A stretch of DNA of 5,104 nt from Treponema sp. GTDB taxonomy: Bacteria > Spirochaetota > Spirochaetia > Treponematales > Breznakiellaceae. Numbering within the stretch: the first letter of the stretch is position 1; each line of letters starts with the position of its first letter. The notes beneath the pieces were generated by a model. That model was not told the origin of the DNA. It saw only the letters and a list, made by a program, of their open reading frames with translations, and did not search any database. The stretch spans positions 1 to 5,104 of the forward strand of contig JAITBO010000382.1 of assembly GCA_031283505.1 (NCBI GenBank). The letters run 5' to 3'. A program made the translations under genes and the position numbers. Of the stretch, positions 1 through 3,956 are shown piece after piece.

Positions 1-2
1 AT

Positions 3-129
3 TGTCCCTCCCCCTCGCCGCCGGGCTTCCCCCTCTCAAAAGACAAATTTGTTGGGTTTGCTCTCTCCACTCCGCTGCGCTCCGTTCCGGTCGCAAACCC
101 TTCATCAACGGCTCAAAGGGGGAGGGACA
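3..129. repeat. Nested inverted repeat with 13-bp perfect arms
   Basis: TGTCCCTCCCCCT at 3-15 is the exact reverse complement of 117-129. Inside it, GGGTTTGC at 54-61 is the exact reverse complement of 93-100. The whole could fold as one large stem-loop in DNA or RNA, or be a 127-bp MITE-like unit with terminal inverted repeats. I could not identify a target-site duplication, and the left flank is only two bases long, so a mobile origin cannot be tested here. Confidence 0.6.
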
Positions 130-161
130 GCCCTTACCCGTAGGCAAGGGCAGAGCGGAAG

Positions 162-195
162 AAAAAAACGCAAACGTCCATGTTTGTGTTTTTTT
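162..195. terminator. Symmetric A/T-flanked hairpin, possible bidirectional terminator
   Basis: A 14-bp stem forms between 162-175 (seven A then CGCAAAC) and 182-195 (GTTTGTG then seven T), with one G-T wobble and a 6-nt loop GTCCAT. Read on either strand, the hairpin ends in a run of seven T, the layout of a bidirectional intrinsic terminator. The G/C part of the stem is weak, and no gene is visible on either side within the window, so what it would terminate is unknown. Confidence 0.4.
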
Positions 196-361
196 CTCTG
201 GAAGGCGGCGTCCTGCCGCCCCCGCCGCCACACCACCACAACGGGGCGTACTTTGCCCGCCCAGGGCAGCGCAACCTTCAAGCATAGCGAAATCCACCCA
301 CGGCTGACGTTAGTGATACAGCCTCCCCAAATGTCCGTAGTAAAGAGTTCCCCGGCAATAA

Positions 362-391
362 CCGCCCGACCGCTTTACAGCGGACAGGCGG
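362..391. repeat. GC-rich two-tier hairpin
   Basis: CCGCC 362-366 pairs with GGCGG 387-391. After a 3x3 internal loop, CCGC 370-373 pairs with GCGG 380-383 around the loop TTTACA. It is followed by CAAACTCCCC, resembling the CAGTTTCCCC that follows the hairpin at 491-515, so the two may be diverged copies of one element. No T-run follows, so it is not a standard terminator. Confidence 0.4.
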
Positions 392-490
392 CAAACTCCC
401 CGATGAAAAAATTATCCGCGTCCCGCATACAGCCGCATTCCACCCAGTGGTGTGATTTATGTTATAACCGAAGCCGGGTATCCCATAAAA

Positions 491-515
491 CCCGCCACTC
501 CTTCGGAGCGGCGGG
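491..515. repeat. Stable GC-rich hairpin
   Basis: CCCGCC 491-496 pairs with GGCGGG 510-515 and CTCC 498-501 pairs with GGAG 505-508, separated by one A-C mismatch and closed by a TTC loop. The stem has 10 pairs, nearly all G-C. It may act as a weak terminator or be a repetitive extragenic palindrome. No gene lies close enough to choose. Confidence 0.45.
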
Positions 516-545
516 CAGTTTCCCCAAAAGAGATTAGCCGCAAGG

Positions 546-599
546 CCCCGGCGCAATACCCTACAGCGCACAAGTGCGCTTCCGGGATTTGCGCCGGGC
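546..599. repeat. Long composite hairpin around the palindrome AGCGCACAAGTGCGCT
   Basis: The outer arms CCCGGCGCAA 547-556 and TTGCGCCGGG 589-598 pair perfectly over 10 bp. A short CCC/GGG stem lies further in. The centre, 565-580, is a near-perfect palindrome with 7-bp arms and AA in the middle. The element is symmetric and so can extrude as a cruciform in DNA or fold in RNA on either strand. A looser TTTT-AAAAA tract follows at 611-618. Its role is unknown; a replication or recombination signal or a dispersed repeat are possible. Confidence 0.5.
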
Positions 600-690
600 A
601 AAATCTGCTTTTAAAAATAATCTTGCCGCAAAAATGTAGTATGTATGCTCTTGCATCAATTTTCGGGAGACCCCTTATATATACCTTTTT

Positions 691-960
691 TATTATTATT
701 TCTTTTTTTTAGAAAGCATAAGCAAAATAAAAAGAGAAATATAATAAGAGAGGAAATTGAATAGCAAATGATATTTCTCAGTAACTCGGTTTTCAATGTA
801 GGGTATCATGGCGCAGACCATGACAAAACGGAACGCAAGCGACATATTCAGACCAGGATTTTTTTTCACGAAGGGGGAGCGTGCGTCCCCTGAAAATTGC
901 CAGTTTTTATACATATCAAAAATATTTTCTGCCAAGTAAGATTTTTTCACATTTTTCGCA
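691..960. other. AT-rich stretch without a convincing gene
   Basis: The stretch begins with T-rich tracts (688-711) and has a sharp composition change from the GC-rich block before it. A reverse-strand frame from 950 (GTG) to 696 has no ribosome binding site and ends in a low-complexity Leu/Phe/Lys tail, so I do not call it a gene. Part of it (822-905) weakly resembles an FGE-sulfatase or C-type-lectin-fold C-terminus; see findings. The hairpin TCATGG 806-811 with CCATGA 818-823 (loop CGCAGA) lies just past that segment on the reverse strand. Confidence 0.5.
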
Positions 961-963
961 TAT

Positions 964-1017
964 CAAAGAAAACAACTACCGCCATCTCAATAGCAGACTA
1001 TATCAATAGCGGCAGTT
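964..1017 (-). terminator. Probable terminator of the helicase transcript
   Basis: On the reverse strand AACTGCCGC (1017-1009) pairs with GCGGTAGTT (982-974) over 9 bp with one G-U wobble, and is followed by GTTTTCTTTG. It starts 69 bp past the helicase stop. The 26-nt loop contains a smaller ATAG/CTAT stem (990-993 with 998-1001) and lies among two direct copies of TCAATAGC (987-994 and 1003-1010). The large loop makes it weaker than a textbook terminator, but position and strand fit. Confidence 0.5.
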
Positions 1018-1086
1018 AAAAAATCACTCTACTATGCCTTCACTACCCAAGTGGGAAGGGGCACGGGGAAACCTTACAGCCTCCAC

Positions 1087-2487
1087 CTATGCCTGAACCG
1101 CCAAGTCCTGCCAGAACCGGGCTTCCGAAGTCCGCTTCTGCACCATGCCAAGCTCTTTCAGGCGAATCCCGAACATCCGCTCGCTAGTCGCCATCTCGTT
1201 GTTCTCGTCGCACCAGTCCTGGTATACCTGAAACAGTTCCCTCGCCCGTATCGCCGCTCCCGGTTGCTGGACGCACCGTTCCCGTATAAAGTTGCCGATA
1301 ACGTCCATCTCTCCCCGGTATTCATCGGTAGCGTTGGAAATGATCACCGGTACGTTCAAGCCTTCCCGCTTCCAGTGGAGCGCACCCTCAATCAGCCAGT
1401 TCAAAATACCGGACTTTTCCGCGAGTAATTTTTGATCAAGATAAGGATCCCGCTTGTCATCGGTGATTCGCGTGGTAAAAGGTATCAGCTTAATCCGCCG
1501 CCAGATGCCGTGGTCGGTTCCCCTGATAATCGGCTTGTGATTACTTGCCATGAAAATCTTGAAAGTCGGCACGAAGTTAAAATATTCGCCGTAGAGGAAC
1601 CGGGCAGTCAGCGCGTCATTGCCTGTAACCTGCTTGATCAAATGTTCCGAAAGCCGCTTCCCCTGCTCGGTCTCCGTGGTTGTTACGAACCGAGAACCCC
1701 GCAGCCTGGCAATATCATTGGTGGTTGTGTCGTTGCTCCGCTTCATAAACGTTTCCGGCCAGGTAGAGAGCGAGTAATCGCCCAGTAGTTTTTGAATGAC
1801 ATTAAGGAACGTGCTTTTTCCGTTGGCCCCGGTTCCGTAAAGAATGAACATCGACTGCTCACTAGTGTCGCCACTCACCGACCAGCCCGCCGCCGTTTGC
1901 AGAAAACTAATCAGTTCCGGCTTGTAGTCCATAATCTCTCGGATAAACTGTTTCCACATCGGGCAGTCGGCGTTTTTGTCGTACTCAACCTGGGCAAGTT
2001 TGGTGATCATATCCTCCTTGCGGTGCGGCAGCAGTTCCCCGGTCTGGAGATCAACCGTCCCGTTCTGTACGTTAAGGAGCCAGGGATTGCGGTCAAGATC
2101 GTCAACCGTGGCGTTGAGGAACGGTATGTACTGCGCCGCCCTCACTGACGCTTCCCGCCGTCTCATGGATTCGCTCTGGATGGCATATTTCTCAATTTCA
2201 ATCCGGTCCCGGTAGTCGGCGGTCTTGTACAACTCAGCGTAGATATTCCGCACCATCTGCAACTGGTTTGTGAAGATCAACGCCCCGCTGTCCACCTGCC
2301 AGTGGGTCTCGTCCCAAACAGCCCACTTTTTCCAAGGGGCGATGTAGCGGATTTCCGAGCCGTACTCCCGGAGCAACCGTTCCGCGTTGGTCGAATCAGT
2401 AAATTGAAGCAGTCCCTTTTGAAGCTGGTCAATCTGCAGGTAAATCGCCTCATCGCCGATTCCCTCATGTAACCTGTTGTTTCCCAT
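1087..2487 (-). CDS. P4/D5-type superfamily 3 helicase (phage/plasmid 'primase' C-terminal half)
   Basis: A 466-residue protein of the phage P4 alpha / poxvirus D5-like family, predicted to unwind DNA at a phage or plasmid replication origin as an ATP-driven hexameric ring. Visible signs: a D5_N-like N-terminal region (about 40-190, with the family-like segment LLNVQNGTVDLQTGEL); Walker A GTGANGKST at 218-226; a Walker B-like strand FVTTTETE at 267-274; a sensor-1 strand ending in Asn316 (FMASNHKPI); and the arginine-finger region GIWRRIKLIPF at 327-337. The C-terminal 100 residues look like the usual helical or winged-helix tail. The primase half found in P4 alpha itself is absent, as in many stand-alone relatives. 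The ATG at 2487 is fixed by AAGGAG at 2500-2495, 7 nt away. It is the last gene of the reverse-strand module, ending in TAG, with a probable terminator downstream. Family call is firm; the element type is inferred. Confidence 0.93.
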   Translation of the reverse strand: MGNNRLHEGIGDEAIYLQIDQLQKGLLQFTDSTNAERLLREYGSEIRYIAPWKKWAVWDETHWQVDSGALIFTNQLQMVRNIYAELYKTADYRDRIEIEKYAIQSESMRRREASVRAAQYIPFLNATVDDLDRNPWLLNVQNGTVDLQTGELLPHRKEDMITKLAQVEYDKNADCPMWKQFIREIMDYKPELISFLQTAAGWSVSGDTSEQSMFILYGTGANGKSTFLNVIQKLLGDYSLSTWPETFMKRSNDTTTNDIARLRGSRFVTTTETEQGKRLSEHLIKQVTGNDALTARFLYGEYFNFVPTFKIFMASNHKPIIRGTDHGIWRRIKLIPFTTRITDDKRDPYLDQKLLAEKSGILNWLIEGALHWKREGLNVPVIISNATDEYRGEMDVIGNFIRERCVQQPGAAIRARELFQVYQDWCDENNEMATSERMFGIRLKELGMVQKRTSEARFWQDLAVQA

Positions 2488-2506
2488 ACATTCTCTCCTT
2501 CATGGG
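2483..2506 (-). promoter_or_regulatory. Helicase ribosome binding site in a start-codon hairpin
   Basis: On the mRNA strand, CCCAT (2506-2502) can pair with ATGGG (2487-2483), whose first three bases are the helicase start codon. The 14-nt loop between them displays the strong Shine-Dalgarno AAGGAG (2500-2495). The 5-bp stem may extend by two A-U pairs after an A-A mismatch. Such a fold could tune initiation, but a stem this short may simply be chance. Confidence 0.4.
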
Positions 2507-2592
2507 TAAAGTTTATGTAGAGAATGTAGGGCAGGTAGATAGCATAAGAAATAGGTAAAATGCGCAAATTTGGGGAAACAGCTGTTTTGATC

Positions 2593-2625
2593 TTGACTTT
2601 GCCGATGACTTATAGTAGTATTATA
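2593..2625 (+). promoter_or_regulatory. Forward promoter for a small RNA; overlapping reverse -10
   Basis: TTGACT (2593-2598, 5 of 6 to consensus) and TAGTAT (2616-2621, 4 of 6) are 17 bp apart on the forward strand, placing a start near 2628, just ahead of two hairpins and a terminator. On the reverse strand a perfect TATAAT occupies 2625-2620 but has no matching -35; if used, it would start a helicase transcript near 2613. The two would be overlapping divergent promoters. Confidence 0.45.
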
Positions 2626-2627
2626 AA

Positions 2628-2713
2628 TGGTTGGGCTGGTGTCGCTTACGGCACTATCCCGACCAGCCACCCGGCCCTGTGGAACCAAAAGTTCTTAAGG
2701 CCGGGCATTTTTT
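2628..2713 (+). ncRNA. Candidate small (possibly antisense) RNA, about 86 nt
   Basis: A short transcription unit is predicted in the 224-bp gap between the nuclease-like gene and the helicase gene, on the strand opposite to both. Parts in order: the promoter-like TTGACT/TAGTAT just upstream; hairpin A, GGCTGGT 2634-2640 with ACCAGCC 2662-2668 (optionally extended by TCG/CGA with a two-base bulge); and hairpin B, an intrinsic terminator. Size and architecture resemble counter-transcribed RNAs that limit replication-protein expression in plasmids. It would be fully complementary to any read-through message from the nuclease gene into the helicase gene. Both ends are predicted only. No known RNA family is recognised. 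Alternatively, hairpin B simply blocks forward transcription. Confidence 0.4.
2670..2713 (+). terminator. Intrinsic terminator, forward strand
   Basis: CCCGGCC (2670-2676) pairs perfectly with GGCCGGG (2699-2705). Within the loop GGAAC (2681-2685) pairs with GTTCT (2691-2695, one G-U) around CAAAA. CA then TTTTTT follows at 2706-2713. The T-run lies only on the forward side, so it is directional. It touches the stop codon of the reverse-strand nuclease-like gene (2712-2714). No forward protein gene precedes it, which points to a non-coding transcript. Confidence 0.7.
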
Positions 2714-3185
2714 ATCTGCGAATTATCGAGCGCAACTCATCATAAGACCAGGTAAATAAATGCCCGGTATGTTCAAAATAACAGATAAAATTGCCTTCGC
2801 CGGTACGGTTTTTCAGTTCTCCGGCAATTTTGGCCCTTACGCTGTCTATTTCCAAATCGGACAAAAGCCGTATATAGACCGAATGTTTCTGTGTGACAGT
2901 ACGGCCTTTGACCAAAGCCGCCCCTTGTTTATAGCCCTGTCGAAAGTCTGTGCCAAGGGTTGAACGGTTGCCGGTAACGGTTTTCAGTTTTGTTACTTCG
3001 CCGTTTATAACCGTATCGGCATAGATTTTGCCCTTGCCCTCGTTCTTTTTCTCCGGTAAGAAGTATGCCATGCTCCCCCGGTCTGTCAAAATCCGCACCT
3101 GGGACATTTCTTTTTCCCACTTATCCGGTTCCCGCCATTCTTCCGGCAGACGGCTCTTTGCTATCCAAATATGCGACTCCTTCAA
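2712..3185 (-). CDS. Putative CdiA-C-terminus-like nuclease domain protein
   Basis: A 157-residue soluble protein with no signal peptide or membrane segment. From about residue 37 it follows the pattern I associate with tRNA-nuclease domains at the C-terminus of CdiA-type and phage-borne toxins: GSMAYFLPE (37-45), Asp57 in ADTVINGE (56-63), LKTVTGN (67-73), a helix ending YKQGA (85-89), then a strand SVYIRL (102-107). Members with a PD-(D/E)XK-like core carry D...ExK; here the last part reads K66-L-K68, so the acidic residue seems replaced and activity is uncertain. The start is TTG at 3185, supported by GGGGAGGAA (3200-3192) about 8 nt ahead and an in-frame TAG at 3191-3189. A start at Met27 (3107) would still keep the whole domain. 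It follows a small ORF and a regulator on the same strand. A function outside toxicity is possible; I recognise the pattern but cannot confirm the family. Confidence 0.75.
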   Translation of the reverse strand: MKESHIWIAKSRLPEEWREPDKWEKEMSQVRILTDRGSMAYFLPEKKNEGKGKIYADTVINGEVTKLKTVTGNRSTLGTDFRQGYKQGAALVKGRTVTQKHSVYIRLLSDLEIDSVRAKIAGELKNRTGEGNFICYFEHTGHLFTWSYDELRSIIRR

Positions 3186-3188
3186 GAC

Positions 3189-3311
3189 CTATTCCTCCCC
3201 TGGAAACAGGGCCGAGGCCAAAGCAAGGGACTTTTCGGCGTTTAGACGGCGTTGTTCAGGGCTGTTAAGTGTCATCCGGGGCAGTTTACCAGGGAAATCG
3301 GGAAAAAACAA
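3189..3311 (-). CDS. Small ORF between regulator and nuclease-like gene (28 or 40 aa)
   Basis: An open frame fills the gap between its neighbours: it can begin at TTG 3311, 12 nt after the regulator's stop, or at ATG 3275, and ends with TAG 3191-3189, three bases before the next start. The stop lies next to the Shine-Dalgarno of the nuclease-like gene, so translational coupling is plausible. The C-terminal part reads as a charged then Ala/Leu-rich short helix (PEQRRLNAEKSLALASALF). Neither start has a clear ribosome binding site, which is the main doubt. No family recognised. If the neighbour is a toxin, a small partner or antitoxin role could be imagined, but nothing in the sequence shows it. 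Confidence 0.35.
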   Translation of the reverse strand: MFFPDFPGKLPRMTLNSPEQRRLNAEKSLALASALFPGEE

Positions 3312-3323
3312 CAGCTAAAAGCG

Positions 3324-3692
3324 TTATTTACCGTCTGGTTCTTCAGTTACAGTACATTCCTCGGCTAAATGCGCCTGAAAATAGCTGTAAACTTGCTTGA
3401 GAGAAGCGGAAACAGCTTGAACAACCTCATCATTATACTTTGAAAACAGGGTGGAAACGGTGGGAAGCGGAGCATCAACCGGTTTGAACAGCTCAAATGG
3501 CTCAATATTCAGGATACAGGCGATTTTTACCATGCTTGAGGGAGAAATCCACCGTTTCCCATTTTCAATATCACAGAGAAAATTAACTGAAATATCCAAT
3601 TTTTCGGCAAATTCGGCTTGCGTCCACTGCCGGTAGCCCCGATAACGCCTAATATTGGTACGGACTACCGTCCGCAGTTCGTTTTCGGTCAT
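3324..3692 (-). CDS. XRE/Cro-C1-type helix-turn-helix regulator
   Basis: A 122-residue DNA-binding protein, probably a repressor of its own module. The HTH_3 domain spans about residues 8-70: helix 2 at WTQAEFAEKL (23-32), a short turn, recognition helix SVNFLCDIENG (35-45), the common E-x-G-K cap (43-46), then SPSSMVKIACILNIEPFELF (50-69), the typical fourth and fifth helices. The C-terminal 50 residues form a helical, acidic tail that could mediate dimerisation; no peptidase (LexA-like) domain is present. ATG 3692 has AGGA at 3702-3699, 6 nt ahead. It is first in the reverse-strand series and faces the kinase gene across the divergent region, where its operators would be expected. Fold confident; target inferred. 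Confidence 0.9.
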   Translation of the reverse strand: MTENELRTVVRTNIRRYRGYRQWTQAEFAEKLDISVNFLCDIENGKRWISPSSMVKIACILNIEPFELFKPVDAPLPTVSTLFSKYNDEVVQAVSASLKQVYSYFQAHLAEECTVTEEPDGK

Positions 3693-3715
3693 ATTCTATC
3701 CTGTTAGATTTCTTG

Positions 3716-3746
3716 ATTGTAGCTTTAGATTGACCGACTTGAACAA
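3716..3746 (-). promoter_or_regulatory. Weak promoter candidate for the regulator gene
   Basis: On the reverse strand TTGTTC (3746-3741) and TACAAT (3721-3716) are 19 bp apart, predicting a start near 3709, some 17 nt before the regulator ATG. The spacing is long and the -35 imperfect. It would overlap the -35 of the forward kinase promoter, so binding by the regulator here could control both directions. Confidence 0.25.
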
Positions 3747-3767
3747 CAGCAAATAGCGTGTCATAAT
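3739..3767 (+). promoter_or_regulatory. Sigma70-type promoter toward the kinase gene
   Basis: TTGAAC (3739-3744) and CATAAT (3762-3767) are separated by exactly 17 bp, followed by AT-rich sequence. The predicted start near 3774 leaves an untranslated leader of about 183 nt before the kinase ATG. Confidence 0.5.
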
Positions 3768-3773
3768 TTTCTC

Positions 3774-3956
3774 TATATGCATACTTTTGAACATAGGAGA
3801 GGCGGTCTTGCGTTTCTACAAGGGTTTTTTATTTATTAGGTCGGTTTTTGGAAAATTAAGCTGCCCTGTGCGTCAAAATACCTCATCGGCTTGGAAACGT
3901 ACCGGAATCCCCATTTTAAGAGCAGTGCTGACTGCCAGAAGTAAAGGAGTTATACC
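3774..3956 (+). other. Predicted 5' leader of the kinase gene with Shine-Dalgarno
   Basis: The leader ends with AAAGGAG at 3943-3949, 7 nt before the ATG, which fixes the kinase start. A small hairpin, GCAGT 3922-3926 with ACTGC 3931-3935, lies just upstream of it. A 60-codon frame from TTG 3787 to 3969 overlaps the kinase start, but lacks a ribosome binding site and is not called. No known riboswitch is recognised. Confidence 0.4.

Larger units (their letters stand above)
1..690. other. Non-coding, hairpin-rich region
   Basis: I see no credible gene here. The open frames on both strands lack ribosome binding sites, have low-complexity composition rich in Arg, Pro and Ala, and run across many inverted repeats. 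Besides the hairpins listed separately, smaller ones are visible: CCCTT 131-135 with AAGGG 146-150 (CC/GG extension after an A-C mismatch, CGTA loop); GGCGGC 204-209 with GCCGCC 215-220 (5-nt loop); TGCCC 254-258 with GGGCA 264-268; GGCTG 302-306 with CAGCC 319-323. The palindrome ACAAATTTGT lies at 43-52. The stretch could be an intergenic spacer built from dispersed repeats, or a cluster of structured RNAs. The sequence alone does not decide. Confidence 0.6.

Noticed and set aside
49..537. 162-codon forward open frame
   Set aside because: No ribosome binding site, Arg/Pro/Ser-rich low-information composition, and it runs through several strong hairpins; a GC-rich artefact.
1..600. CRISPR array, tRNA or rRNA
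   Set aside because: No regular direct repeat with spacers, no cloverleaf and no conserved rRNA segment found by eye.
278..601. 107-codon reverse open frame
   Set aside because: No ribosome binding site, no recognisable domain, and it covers three hairpins including the palindrome at 565-580.
768..896. Forward 42-codon frame after AGAGAGGA and TATAAT (740-745)
   Set aside because: The purine run is about 13 nt from the ATG, TATAAT has no -35, and the peptide has no recognisable feature.
696..950. 84-codon reverse open frame as a real gene
   Set aside because: GTG start without Shine-Dalgarno, in-frame stop just upstream, and a tail made from T-rich tracts. Kept only as a weak homology remark.
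2465..2503. 12-codon leader frame overlapping the helicase start
   Set aside because: No ribosome binding site of its own; its ATG comes just before the helicase Shine-Dalgarno and looks incidental.
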